Part shown: piece after piece, positions 1-11,824 of the stretch | Numbering within the stretch: the stretch's first letter is position 1 | Layout: every line of letters starts with the position of its first letter | Assembly (NCBI GenBank): GCA_010015745.1 | Contig: ML978323.1 | Location: 1 to 50,316, forward strand | Length of the DNA: 50,316 bases | Direction of reading: 5' to 3' | From: Setomelanomma holmii | Taxonomy: Eukaryota; Ascomycota; Dothideomycetes; Pleosporales; Phaeosphaeriaceae | Translations under genes and position numbers: made by a program | The notes under the pieces: model-generated | What the model saw: only the letters and a program-made list of their open reading frames with translations | Database searches by the model: none | What the model was told of the DNA's origin: nothing

Positions 1-100
1 CTGCACACACTGCCAACACCCAAAGAATAGGAGCACCTGACTAGTCAGGGCGCTACCCGTCTTTCATGCCCCCTGGGAGGCTTTCATAGGACGTTAAACA

Positions 101-129
101 ATACATACATACATACATACATACATACA
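101..129. repeat. ATAC tetranucleotide microsatellite
   Basis: Seven tandem ATAC units, directly readable. The surrounding 1-480 holds no convincing gene and is the 3' flank of the SBP56-like gene on the minus strand. Confidence 0.9.
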
Positions 130-480
130 CAATACAACCTCAGTTCAATCCTTCAATTCTTCCCGTATGCGCACTGTTCACTAAATCACGACACAAGACG
201 AGGTCTAAACGAGTGTGTGACTGTGAACAGACGAGTTAGAAGTGCAGCAACACAAACAATCTAAGAAAATCATCCATTACAACTAATCTACTCATGCCGA
301 AAGTAGACCAAGCGTGACCTATATCGAAGTGAAGCAAGGAAAACCAAAGAGTGACTGCGTCCACCACGATCAAGCTATCAGCAGCTCCCGCACTCCAATC
401 CGACCAAGCACCAATCCTTATCTCGCCCTCCTACTCATCCATCCCATTCATCCTCATACCATCATCCCATGTAACACCAT

Positions 481-1927
481 CTAGTAGTAGTACGGGTTCT
501 CCGGGTCACTCAAATCGAAAATGACGGACGAGTGAGGCCAGGCCCCACCACGCTCCGGGAACTCCTTGAGGAAGTCAATGCTCCTGTTGAAGCTCAAGCT
601 GCCATCCTCCAGGATGTCAATCCACTGCGCCTTGAAATCCGCAGGCGTATTCACAATGCTGATATCACCCCCCTGCACGAAGTAGTCTGTGACGAGCAAG
701 TTCTTCTTATCCGGGCTGATCTTGACATAATGCGGTCCGACAATGCCCTGATCAGACTCCGGGTCGTCGAGACGCTTGACGTTGTTCAAATCGCTGATGT
801 CCAGTGCGGCGACGTGGTTGCCCAGTGTGAGCGTGAAGTATGCGAATTTACCGTCGGATGAGATGTCGGAGTAGATAGCCAGATTATCGCGTGCGCGTGG
901 GCCGAGGTCGAAGAGGAGTTCTGCGACACCCTGCTTGCCGTTGGCATCTTTGCGGAAGGGGTAGATGACCCAGACTTGGCCGGGGCCAACGGCGGTAGCG
1001 AGGGCGGCGGATTCAGCGTTGCCGGGGATAAACTTGACGTCTTGGATACCAGCGCCGTCGGGGATGGTGATGGTACTGAGGATCTTGCGGGAGCTCAACT
1101 CCCACAGGCGCAGGGTGTTGGCTTTCTGGATGCCGTTGATGGACGCGGGCTTCAGGATGGTGACGGGAACGACGAAGTCCGAGGTCAGGATGATGTTCTT
1201 GTCAAAATTGACGCTCAGACCGTGCGGGCTAAATTGCTCGCCGAGGATGTTGAGGGTTGAGGATACGTCTTCGGGCCACTCGTGGATGATATTGTCGTTG
1301 GCATCGGTCTCGATGAGACGGCCGGGTGAAGTACCGACTGCGGAGCCCATATAGGTGATGAAGAAGCCGCCGTCGGGCTTTGCGCGGATCTCGTCCACGA
1401 TGGAACCGAGGACGCCGCGGTTGGACTTCTTAAACTTGGGCTGGTAGGGGTTGGTGGTGTCGAAGTAGAAGGCAGTGTCCTTTGAGCTGTGAGCTTGATG
1501 AGATTGAATGGTATCAGCGACGACGAACCTGAGTCTTCAAGAGAGACAATAGACCACCACCGACCAGGGTCTTGCCATCAGTGGAGGGGCCCAAGTGATG
1601 CGGCGAGTTACCGCTCGTTGGCACATCGGTGATCGCCAGAAGCGTACCAAAGGTGTCGTCGTCGAGCGAGTACGTCGCAAGGAAGTCCTTGTGCTGGTTG
1701 TCTCCAGCGGCAGTCCAGAAGTAGCCAATCTTCTTGGGCTTAATCGAAGTGTTCACCTCATGGGGTGGGCTGGAGAGAGGTGGAGTCGGCGCCTGAAGGA
1801 TCAGTAGAGGTGGGGCATTTTTGGAGAGAGGCTCAGTGACACCCGGAATAGCGGGAATCAGAGGAGGAAGCGAAAGCGCGCTCGCAGTGGTGGCGAGCAG
1901 TGCGCTCAAAAGAGTGTTGGAGAGCAT
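481..1927 (-). CDS. Secreted SBP56-family protein (selenium-binding protein / methanethiol oxidase-like)
   Basis: Two exons, 1927-1529 and 1479-481, joined across a 49-bp GT-AG intron (1528-1480) that keeps frame; the product is about 465 residues, the usual length for SBP56. The start gives a signal peptide (MLSNTLLSALLATTASA), which is unusual because the animal and plant members are cytosolic; secretion is inferred. Family features are the N-terminal stretch with TSGNSPHHLGPSTDGK, then beta-propeller-like repeats with SPHGL, GPHYVKISPDKK, LLVTDYFVQGGD and the C-terminal block with the RGGAWPHSS segment. Family members oxidise methanethiol to formaldehyde, sulfide and peroxide in characterised cases; the activity here is not proven. 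It is transcribed away from the oxalate decarboxylase gene, with 1.85 kb between the starts. Confidence 0.88.
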
Positions 1928-3782
1928 ATTAAAAGATTACAGATTAAGTGCCGTATTTGGAGCGAAGGACTGTGGAGCTGCTGAGAGGCTTTGAGCAAGT
2001 TGTGAGCTGGTTTCTTTCTGGCGGTTCCGGGGGTCGTACTTATACTTTGCTGGCCTGCTCTTGGTCCTCACTTTCTTGCCTCTTCGTTCCGTCTCAATGT
2101 CCTTCCCTTCCGTCGCCGTCACACTACAACTCACATCCTCATCTCTGAAGTCGCTGGCGTAGATGGCATCATTCGGCCTGACCTTGACGACGAATATCGA
2201 AAGCATCCCAGAACCGCGGATGATCGACGGGAGCACGATGCGGTAGAGAAATCACGAAGGCTTGGCTTCCTACCCGCGAATTAGTGTTAGTCGGCCGGCA
2301 CTCCACACAAACCACGGTCTCAACCACTCAGCGAGTGATCGAACCAGGAGAACAGTCAAGCGCACCTTTCGAACCCTTGCCAACTCTTCTCATGGAGCGC
2401 AAGCGCTATTCTGCCCTGCTCGCATCCCTTCCTTTCAAGTTGACTTCAACGAAGTCCATTGAAATGTACCCCAAAGCAGAGCATGATCGACAGGGGAGCT
2501 TCAGACTCCCTGCATCTTCGGCGCCGCAATAACAATATTCCTACGACTGTCAAGCTCTACAAGCCTAGTCAGGGTCTTGGCTACAAAGCAAGGTTGTTGC
2601 CAAGAGAATGGAGATTGTCGGCGCAAGTGCCTTTGCAGCCATGTGAGCACGGCAGATGGCGCTAGTGTAGGGTCAAGTTTGGCCGTTGAAACTCCATATT
2701 TGGACTCGAGGATTGCTGATTCTAGTCTTCTTGCAGGGCGCGGAAGATTTGGGTGGACTTTCTTGGACGAAAAGCACAGGATGTGGAAGTGACGTGCAGA
2801 GGCTGAGGCTGAGGGTCTGCTTGCCTGCATGATCTTGCCTGGATCGAGCGCTGGCTCTTGATTGAGGTCTGACACCCTCATGCAGGCTGAGAATGATGAA
2901 AGGAGAATCCAACTCACGACTTCCGGTAAGATGAGGATCCGACGATGAAGGCGTGCGCTAAGTTGAGCTTTGTCGGAGGAAGTGAAGAGTCGGCGACGTT
3001 GTACCAGTCATACGGAAGTTCCCACCGGATCAGCATGTCAGGGTCTAACACTGCATCTGGTCCTCAGTTATCTGCCAGGAACATGTTAGGTTTGCAACTA
3101 CTGCGTAACAAAACATCGACAATGTGATTTTGTTATGCTTGCGGTCGTGGATGACAATTCCAAGGCAGACCATACACCCACGCGGGAGATCGCATATCCA
3201 ACACAATGGAAATTGTTTCCCTGCAACCAAGTCCCATGGCGATGCTCGTGCGTACTCCGGAGAATCTGGGGTTGAGCAATTCGATGCGCGAATGACACCA
3301 TCGGACGCCCCATGCTAGCGCATCCGTTATGGGACCGATCTCCAAGCTTAACACCACCACGCCAAGCATCGCGACATCTTGTCCAATGTTTGCGAACGAC
3401 CGAAACTTCGCGGAGTCTGTCGCCGAGACACTCCGCGGCGAGCATCATCATCTCCAATGCCAGCTTTTGGGAGTCTAAGGCTAAGAGTCAGGAGGTGCTG
3501 CCGATGGTCCGAAAATACGTTCCGTTGAAAAGACGATCTTTGCTAGATCGTGGTACAATGCGGGAGATCGACATTGTGTAGGCTCTCTCTGGATGTCGTG
3601 TTTTGGTTGTTGTATTCGCGAACGCGGGTGGTGAGCACGCGGTGGAGATGAGAGAAGATGCAATTGGCCTTGTAGGCGTTAGCGTGCAGGAAGATACATA
3701 AGCGACAGCCTTGCCACTTTCTCGAAACTTACAAAGGTATTGCAGCTCACCTTCCAGCCACTCTTTTGGGTACTCGTGCATC
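1928..3782. other. Long intergenic region between divergent secreted-enzyme genes
   Basis: This 1.85-kb stretch contains only short overlapping frames with low-complexity or Arg/Ser-rich translations that look non-coding. I see no RNA gene, transposon motif or terminal repeat. It presumably holds the promoters of the SBP56-like (minus) and oxalate decarboxylase (plus) genes. Confidence 0.5.
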
Positions 3783-5219
3783 ATGAAGTTCCAATCCATT
3801 GCTGCCAGCGTCTTGTTCGCTTCGTCAACCCTCGGTGCGGTCTTCAAGCGGGATGCTCAATTCTCTCAAGGCCAGCCGATCGACGGCAAGGGCAAGGGAG
3901 CTCCGATTTTGGGTATGTGTTGAGAAAAAGAGATTCAGCAGCGCAAAAGACTGATCATGATTGTCAGGTGGCACCGACCGCCAGATTGACCTTGCAAACC
4001 CATCGAACCTGGGTGAGCAGAGTACCGACTCCGGAACTGTTCCCAGCTTGAAGTGGCGCTTCGGAGACTCGAAGACTAAGATCTACCCGGGAGGTTGGGT
4101 TCGCGAACAAGTCATCAATGACCTCCCAGCGAGCAAAGACATTGCGGCTGCGCAGCAGCATCTGAAGAAGGGTGCTATTCGCGAGCTGCACTGGCATCGC
4201 GTGGTAAGTGAAGGTCAAGCCTTTTCCAAGACTTCGCTAAAATCTGTAGGCTGAATGGGGCCAAGTGCTGTTCGGTCGCGTTCTCGTGTCTGCCGTGGAA
4301 GAGAAAGGTCGCTACCAGACCACCGAGCTTGGTTTCGGTGACATATGGTACTTTCCCAAGGGTCAGGCACACACCATACAAGGACTCGATGACGAGAACG
4401 AGTACCTTCTGGCTTTTGACGATGGCGACTTTGACCGCGCCGGGTAAGTTTTGATCTCGGCCTGAGTACATGGTTGCTGAGACAGTGCAGCACCACCTTC
4501 AACCTGGATGACTGGCTTGCGAAGACCCCGAAATCTATCATTGCGAAGAGCTTCGGTCTTCCCGAGTCCGTCTTCGACAAGCTTCCCACCACAAACCCAT
4601 ACATCCTGAACAGCACCACGGGTCAAGGGTCGAAGTTCAGGAACATCTCTGGTGGTGGTGGCGAGCTTACTGGGGATGCTTCATACGTGTACCGCACCTT
4701 CCAGCACGCGCCCGAGCCAGCACCAGGTGGTGCTGGTCAATGGTGGAAGATCGACTCGACCACGTTCCCGGTCGCGAAGACGATCGCTTCGACTTATGTC
4801 GTGATTGAGCCGAAGGGTGTGCGCGAGCTGCACTGGCATCCCACTGTAAGGACTCGTTAGACCTGAGATGACGACTGTGATTGACGTGTTTGTAGTCTGA
4901 AGAGTGGCTCTACTTCCACGCAGGCGAGGCCCGCGCCACCGTCTTCACCGGTAACAGTAATTCGCGTACCTTCAACTTCAAGCCCGGTGACACGGCTGTC
5001 TTCCCGGACAACTCTGGACATTACATCGAAAACACATCCGAAACCCAGAACCTAACCTTCATCGAAATTTACAAGTCCGAGCGTGTCGCCGATGTCTCAT
5101 TAACCCAATGGCTCGCTCTCACACCCGCCGATATCGTCGCTGATGTTCTTAAGATCCCGATTGACATCGTTCAGGGATTGAAGAAGGAGAAGCAGGTCAT
5201 TGTTCATGGTAAGAAATAG
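3783..5219 (+). CDS. Secreted bicupin oxalate decarboxylase
   Basis: Five exons (3783-3912, 3968-4203, 4250-4443, 4491-4845, 4896-5219) separated by canonical short introns give 412 residues. A signal peptide (MKFQSIAASVLFASSTLGAV) is followed by two cupin domains. Cupin 1 carries RELHWHRVAEWGQVLFG and, after a loop, GDIWYFPKGQAHTIQG; cupin 2 carries RELHWHPTSEEWLYFHAG and GDTAVFPDNSGHYIEN. Each holds the HxH...E...H manganese ligand set of the oxalate decarboxylase/oxidase family, which converts oxalate to formate and CO2. Introns 2 and 4 both fall just after the HWH motif of their cupin, consistent with the domain duplication predating the introns. Extracellular oxalate breakdown is the inferred role; oxalate oxidase activity cannot be excluded from sequence. 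Confidence 0.93.
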
Positions 5220-5725
5220 GGCGCTGAGACGCGACGCGACGATGTTGCTGCTGCGACGAGGTGGGTGATGTTTGGTGCGTGGGATTTGTAGTCAATAGTG
5301 TGATCGTAATGTTGAATGCTAGACATAGTGACTATGCTGAGAATGATCGTTGAGTATAGCGGTGTTGAGATGCGTTGTGAGCTATGTGAAGTCAAATGTG
5401 GCTGCGCGTAGACGCGTTTGAGTTGGGTGTTGACGTCATTCCCTTACATTTGGCAGGCACGACGCGTCTGTGAGAACCCCCGAACATTGACGAGCTAAGG
5501 ACCTCCGCCGTGAGAGGTTATCGGGTATATCAACATAATCCTTGGTTTATGATCGTCTTTGTACTGAAACATGTTTCACTTTACCGTCTGTGCTCTTCGC
5601 AATACCTTGAGGTCATGAATGCGCCTCGAAGCACTATTCCACGCCAATCGAACTGCCTCTTTATCCCAACTTCAGTTTTCTTATCGCTAGGATCCATCCA
5701 TTCCTCACCCTACTGCTAGACCTGC
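5220..5725. other. Intergenic, no gene seen
   Basis: 3' flank shared by two converging genes. No convincing frame, repeat or RNA gene was seen. Confidence 0.5.
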
Positions 5726-6861
5726 TCACTTCTTGTTGATCGGCACCTCACACTGCCCACCTCTAAACTCAAACCACTCAATACAATTATCCCCCCTCGG
5801 CGGATAACACGCCAAGTCCTGATCCTTGAACTTATCCAGGCCCACACCGACAGCGTTCGCAAACCACTTGTCGTATCCATCTTTCTTGAACTTGTCTTTG
5901 ACCTCATTCTTCAAAATATCACCGCAGGTCCAGTCGCCCTCATCTGTCTTTCCGTTGAACTCGACGTCCGTGACAAGTAGCGCCTCCAAACTGTTGTGTC
6001 CGAGGTTGGAGGGCATGCCGACATTGCTCATGAGTGTGCTGCGGGAACGGGTGAAGGGGGTCTAGTAGCAGTTTTCGGGGCGGAGGGTTTGTTGGGCGGA
6101 GGCAAAGGCGGCGGTTTGGTACTATGAAGTGTGGGTCAGCTTCAATCGTTCTCTTTCTTTTTATAGCTTGCGATTACTAGAAAGGGGAAAGTTGTAGATG
6201 GGACTTACCATCGCACAAGCCAGACGCGGGAAAGCAGGGTTGCTAAATCCGTAGTGCACCGTGACCTTGAGATAAGCGTTTGAAGCATACGTGTTGGCGT
6301 CAGAGTCGTACACAATGGGCTCGATCTTGGCTGTTGAGTCGGTAACCCCGCCGAGACAGTTGGTCTTCTTGCGTTCCCACGTAGGGCATGCGGTATTGAT
6401 TGCGTCAAGAATAGCCTGATACAAGCGTTGTCCTTGACGTGTGCCTACGTGTTGCTTCGGGCTACCCATGCGAATGCCGACGACGAGAGGCTTCGTGACC
6501 TGGCCGTTCTCGTCGAGAGGAAGGCCGCTTGGCCGCCGGTGGTATCGTCGAAGCGCCATGGCTTATAGTCCTCCCACGTGGACCAGATTGTGTCGTTCGT
6601 GATGAGGGGCCCTAAGGTGGAGATGTAATCGTCACCAAAAGTGCTGTCAATTGACATTGGAGAAGTGGTGTTAAGATCTGGATGGTTTTTGGGGGCGGAG
6701 ATGGGGTTTGTGTCTACTAGTGCTCAGTACCGAAAGACGAAAGGAGAGTCTTCGAAGTTACCGGAATTCTGGCGCCTCCAGCTTCGACGATTTACGTTCG
6801 CCGCAGAAGAGGGCGTCAGTATCGCCAGCACGGCGATGACGAATACAAAGTTCGACTTCAT
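5726..6861 (-). pseudogene. Broken copy 1 of an unrecognised secreted-protein family
   Basis: Reading on the minus strand, exon 1 (6861-6762) encodes a signal peptide (MKSNFVFVIAVLAILTPSSA). A 45-bp intron (6761-6717) is followed by exon 2 (6716-6209), a GTAAGT intron, and exon 3 (6121-5726). The protein resembles the intact gene at 11825-12827 in four places: a Trp followed by acidic residues, MGSPKQHVGT, RPENCY followed by an RSR segment, and EFNGKTDEG. The last intron ends at the same position before a Tyr. Two defects are visible. Exon 2 changes frame between roughly 6480 and 6550, and exon 3 has an in-frame TAG at 6064-6062 directly after the conserved NCY. Either the copy is dead or the assembly has errors; a stop plus a shift favours decay. 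The start of exon 2 also contains a Met (6657) and could confuse gene callers. Confidence 0.62.
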
Positions 6862-7124
6862 GACCGAGGCTTGGGTGAGATGCTGCCAGATTGAGCACAG
6901 TCGTTTTGCCTGACGAGACTGCTCGAGAGGTTGAATCGAAAGAGTCGAGCGTAAAGTTCAGAGTATAGTTTCGACGGACCTTGAAGTTTTGTGGAAGTGC
7001 CGGGGACAGATGTACGCTTTGACCAAGCCCGAATCGCGCGATAGGCAATCGTCGAGATATGGCTACAGAGTGAGAGAATCTAATCTCGCGCTAGTTTTAA
7101 TACGACTCGACCGTTTGCAACGCC

Positions 7125-8288
7125 TCAGTAAATCGTGGCCTTTAGCTTGGTGAAGTCGCTGATCAGCTCTCCCTCCTTCCACACACCCTTGAAGTATTGC
7201 TCTCGTCCTGGCTGACCGTCTTGGGGCAGCTCATTTAGCCAGCCCCATTGCGCCTTCTCTTTCAAGCCTTCCGTTTGCCAGTTGGTCAAGTCCTTCTCAG
7301 GCTGGCCGTTTAAGAATGGAAGAATATTGATCAGCGTGGGATCATGCGCTATACAGACTAGAACATCTGGATGCTCGTCAAAGCGTTGCAACTCCTTGAT
7401 GCTCTGCGCTGCCTGTTCGCGATCAAGGTATGCTGATTGCGCAAAGGAGGTGACTTCGAAGAATGGCGTGCTTTGTGAGTCTGATGATGATGAACCGGCG
7501 GGATGGACTTCGGTAAACAGCGAGCATGGACATGGATGAGGTAAGTGCTGATCCAGATGTGAGTTGGGAACCGGATCTGGCAACGTGATTGTGGTCGATG
7601 GTCGAAAGCTGCCTCCGAAGTGGCAGATGTCGCCGCCGAGGAAGACAAACGTGGTCGGTGTGGTACGAGCAAGTCCACACATATGTCCTATTGCATGACC
7701 TGGCGTGTCGAGCAGATAGAACGAGCCATCGTCGAAGTAGTTGTAAGCCCTGAAGTTGCCTATTTTGAAGTCCTCCGAGAAGGCAATCTCCCGGATGCTG
7801 CGAGTCGCAAAATTGGCATCGAGGAAGATAGCGTCTGGAACAGTCGGAAAGCCAGGCAAGAAGTTCTGTTTGAAACCAGGCCCAACTACAATCTCAGTCT
7901 TCGAGGGGTATTTCTCGGGAGCTCCATGATGATCCCAGTGCCAGTGGCTCCAGATTGTGGCGTCGAGCTGATCGAGATCAATGCCTGCGTCTTGCACGAT
8001 CTCGTGCACGTCTTTCTCGATCTTGAGTCCCTTGACGTTGAGATTGAGTCGCTCTTTGATTTGTGGGGAGAAGTTCTCGAGATCTTTGCGTGCCCCACAA
8101 TCGAAAAGTACCTTCTTGCCCAAAGTAGGATGTTCAACTAGGAACGTGATGGAGGTCAGGTTCAAGACCTCGAAGCCAGGCAGAATGGGTTGTATGAAGC
8201 CTTTTGATGATACGCTCATCTGCGTCTTTGCATCTATTGCCCGGAGCGTGACGGTGGAATCCGAGGGTGGGAAGGTAAGAGGTGCCAT
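7125..8288 (-). CDS. Metallo-beta-lactamase-fold hydrolase, AHL-lactonase-like
   Basis: Single exon of 387 residues with no signal peptide. The zinc-binding motif SHWHWDH is at residues 114-120 (His115, His117, Asp119, His120). Further ligands are His198 in DTPGHAIGH and Asp220 in LGGDICHFGG, with a late AHD at 314-316; together these form a complete dinuclear site. Fungal proteins of this subfamily are annotated as N-acyl homoserine lactonase-like and often sit near secondary-metabolism or detoxification genes. The substrate (lactone, ester or other) cannot be told from sequence. It lies between two copies of the unrecognised secreted family, with no sign of a shared promoter. Confidence 0.88.
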   Translation of the reverse strand: MAPLTFPPSDSTVTLRAIDAKTQMSVSSKGFIQPILPGFEVLNLTSITFLVEHPTLGKKVLFDCGARKDLENFSPQIKERLNLNVKGLKIEKDVHEIVQDAGIDLDQLDATIWSHWHWDHHGAPEKYPSKTEIVVGPGFKQNFLPGFPTVPDAIFLDANFATRSIREIAFSEDFKIGNFRAYNYFDDGSFYLLDTPGHAIGHMCGLARTTPTTFVFLGGDICHFGGSFRPSTTITLPDPVPNSHLDQHLPHPCPCSLFTEVHPAGSSSSDSQSTPFFEVTSFAQSAYLDREQAAQSIKELQRFDEHPDVLVCIAHDPTLINILPFLNGQPEKDLTNWQTEGLKEKAQWGWLNELPQDGQPGREQYFKGVWKEGELISDFTKLKATIY

Positions 8289-9758
8289 CCTGAATTTACC
8301 TCTTAGACACTGCTACGGAGGCGTCCCAAGTCCTTGAGGCTTCGATGAGAACAGAGGTGGCCACGAGCAAGCTGGTAAACAAGTTGTTAGGCACACGTGG
8401 TCTTGCTTAGTAAAGCTGTGATTGACATCAAATGAGGGGCTCTCAGACGTGGTTTCCCACGCTACAACATCCCTCGGTCCTCTGCCGCAACCATGGTTCG
8501 GCACCCGCATGTCGCCTGTCAATGTCATGGAGGGGCAATCGAGTACTCCGACAACGGGCCTAGTGCTTGTTACCAGAAATACACATATCACTTCCGTTGG
8601 AGGTTTGCTTAGATCCCGATGGCGGCTGTCGCCACCCGCATCGCATCGCATACAGCCGCCTTGTTGACAGGCGCAGAACATATCCAGGTTTTGTCTTGAG
8701 GTTGCCATTGACTCGCGATCATGGGTTTTTCCGAAGTCGCGAACGATAAACTCCAGAGCACGCACTCTAGCTCAGCCACTGGTACGACTGGCCCCGCAGA
8801 CGGGTTTGGTCCTCAGCACGTACTGCACCCTGCATCGTACGCCATAAGCGGAGCGTGAGCCGTCGAGCCATGCAGGACTGCACGTGCCAGGGACGCGGGC
8901 CTGCGTTAATGGGGAAGTGCGGAACCAGCCGCGCGGGATGGCCTCTGAGGCTTTGTCAGACAGCCTTGATTCGCCTGCTGGACCCAAATGCCGATGCACA
9001 AGGACGAAACAGTGTGTGCGATCCCAGCAGTGTGGCGAGCGCGGCAATTGCCCGTCAGTTCTTCGAGTCACTCGAGACGTTCGATGTTGATGGTGATGAT
9101 TTGGATGACTGAGATTGGGACCCAAGCGCTATTAGCGCGTTCGGCCCAGTGCCGGATGAGCCGGAAACCGCATCTTGGACGCCGCCACCACGAAATGAAC
9201 CAAGCGCCCAATTCTCTCAATTGCTACGCGCATCCGCTGGGAAGCGCGAGCAATCCTCTTCAATGGTTGCCACTTGGCCAGGACCACTGTCGAATCGTTG
9301 CCAGGGTCTCATTGGCTGACATCCTTCACCGTCGAACGCAGCTAGCGTTCGGCAGCGGGGTCCTTGCTGTCGGTTACAGGTAGCCCACCCGTATCTGGTA
9401 GGCTGTCCGTCGCATGGACAGTGCCGATCAGTCCCCAAGCGATAGAGGCCGCGTTCTGGAGTTAGCAGCGACCTGTCTTGCGCAGCTGGAGGTATATTAT
9501 CTACTGGGATAGCAGCGCACGGCAACATTGAAGGAGCGAGAAAGGCTCGACCTAAGTCACCGAGCCTCAACAACGCTTTTTGCTTCAATTTTTTCCCTCT
9601 CGCTTGAGTACCTCGTGTCCCACCCACTCCACCTTCTCCACGACGCCGGATCTTCTTCCGCCGCCACAGCCAGCCGTTCCAAGGGTCGTTCCGTTCACAC
9701 GCGCTTGCTATACCTGTGCGCAAGTTGCTCCTCGGGCCACCTAGTCGCGGAAGTCAAG
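8289..9758. other. Intergenic region and 5' flank of the MFS permease gene
   Basis: Several frames of 60-170 codons exist on both strands, but their translations are rich in Arg, Pro and Cys and resemble random GC-rich frames. None shows a domain or a splice-consistent extension. The last 200 bp are pyrimidine-rich, as is common just upstream of fungal starts. Confidence 0.45.
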
Positions 9759-11350
9759 ATGCAGACCGAGGAGAAGATCGTTGGGGAGGCAGTCGCGAAG
9801 AGTAGCGGAAGTAGCGACCAGGACACCGTCGACTATGCCACCGTGCCTACCAAGCAGAGCTATGTGACCAAGATGGATTGGCGCATCATACCAATTTTGG
9901 GGTGTACTTACACCATCTTGTTCTTGGACCGCACCAACAGTGAGTCAAAGTGTTGCTATCGGCTTGTTGAGTCATCACTAATGAGTTGCAGTCGCAAACG
10001 CTAGGATTGAGGGCATGGAAAAGAGTCTGAAGATGCCGGCCAATGGATACAATACCGCGTTGTGGATCTTCTACATACCCTTCGTCCTGGTCGAAATCCC
10101 CAGTAACATGATCATGAGCATGCCGCGGGTTAGACCCAATATCTTCCTTGGCTGCAACATGCTTATTCTGGGTATTGTATCAACGTGTCAAGGTCTGACA
10201 GCATCATATGGCGGACTTCTTGCCCTGAGGTTCTTGATGGGCATATTCGAGGCCACCCTGCCTGCAGGTGAGTTGCAATCGTGTAAGTTACGACCATGTA
10301 CTGATACGCACAGGTGCCGCTCTTCTCGTCGCTGAGTATTACACGCGCAAACAAGCTTCGCTTCGATTCGCCTATTTCTTCACCTTTGGTGTGCTAGGTC
10401 CATGCATCAGCAGTCTGCTAGCATACGGCATCCGCAACATGAACGGCATCCAAGGAAAGGAGGGATGGCGATGGATTTTTATTCTTGAGGGAATTTTCAC
10501 TATCGCCATCTCATTTTTAGTGTTCATCCTCGTTCCCGACTTTCCAGAGAGGACCAAGATCCTCACACCAGCTGAAAAGCAACACTTGCTTGAAACTCTA
10601 CACCATGACAAGGGCGACCAGAAGATTGATACAAAGAGAACCAACTGGATCAAAGTCATTTGCGATTACAAGATCCTTTTCCCGTAAGTTGTTCGTGAAC
10701 ATCTGCGTTCAGGTGCTGACCAGCTTAGGACACTGATGTTCTTCTGCTGCGATATGACCGCAGCTTCCATGTCCGGTTTCATTCCCACCATTCTCACTGA
10801 GCTTGGGTGGACGGCCGCGCGCGCCCAAGCCATGACCATCCCTGTCTGGGTCACCGGCATCGTATCGCAAATCATCGGAGCTACTCTATCTGGACGCGTG
10901 GGATGGCGTTTCCCCTTCATTCTTGGAGCCATTTGCTTCGTCCTAGTCGGTTGGATCATCAATATCGTCTACTCTGAGACCCACAGCGTTTCAGCTGCTG
11001 TGCGTTACTTCAGTCTTTTCTGCATGAGCATGGGCACATTCATCCAGATGACCATGACCACTGTTTGGCTCGTCAATAACCTGCGCGGACGTGCCAGCAT
11101 GGCAGTCGGAACTGCAATTATTCTTGGCATCGGCAACTGCGCCAATTTCGTGTCGAGCAACGTCTTCATCAAGCACGAGGCACCGTACTATCCAACAGCT
11201 TTCCGCACAGGTCTTGGACTCACAGTTGCAGGCGCTGTCTTCTGCATTGTTTATGTTGGTCTGCTGTGGCGACACAACCAGGCCTTGGCAAAGAAGAGGC
11301 GCGAGCACGGTGGGGTGGACGACCACACCGAGTACAGATACCAATACTAA
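9759..11350 (+). CDS. MFS permease, anion:cation symporter (allantoate/nicotinate permease-like) family
   Basis: Four exons (9759-9939, 9992-10267, 10314-10683, 10729-11350) give 482 residues with all frames closing. Characteristic blocks are the N-terminal DWRIIPILGCTYTILFLDRTN, then NIFLGCNMLILGIVSTCQG in the TM3-4 region, RFLMGIFEA, the YYTRKQASLRFAYFF segment and GWRWIFILEG. This pattern matches the Dal5/Tna1/Vht1-type anion:cation symporters of the plasma membrane, which import organic anions such as allantoate, nicotinate, pantothenate or biotin. The exact substrate is unknown. About 12 hydrophobic segments are evident, with a hydrophilic central loop around residues 230-250 and a short basic cytosolic tail. 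Confidence 0.92.
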
Positions 11351-11824
11351 GGTTTTGACGAGGTTTTGACGAGTTTGGGTAGATTAGAGAGGTTAGAATT
11401 AAGTTTTGTGCCACACATGCACAGCTCAAGCAAGGGCTTTCCTTTTTCGCATGTAGACCCATGTCGTAAATACTATGTGCTAACCCGCTGTGGGCATCAT
11501 ATGTATAGCAATGCTCCGTTTGCAAACGGCATCTTGATCTTTGCTGCTACGTAGGTAGTATGTTCGCACCTTCTTCCACGTTCCTCTGACGTCATCGCTA
11601 CTTCCAGTCGTTTGAAATCCACCTTCACCTCATCTCTTGGCTCGCTAAGCCGTAACGAGGACGCGCTTGCCTGACTAAGGCTCCTGTCGATTCACACCCG
11701 TACCTCGACCTCGACTTCGCTTGGCCTCGCTCTTGGACGAATCCTTCAACAACACCTGAGCTTCGATCCTGCCTATCATGGCGAGTAAATTCCAATCTTA
11801 ACAATACATCTGGCCTGCACGGAC
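11351..11824. other. Intergenic, no gene seen
   Basis: Short region between the MFS gene and the secreted-family gene. It contains pyrimidine-rich tracts (for example around 11560-11640) and no convincing coding frame. Confidence 0.45.

Noticed and set aside
8313..8765. 150-codon minus-strand frame upstream of the lactonase-like gene
   Set aside because: Cys/Pro/Arg-rich random-looking translation with no domain or splice continuation.
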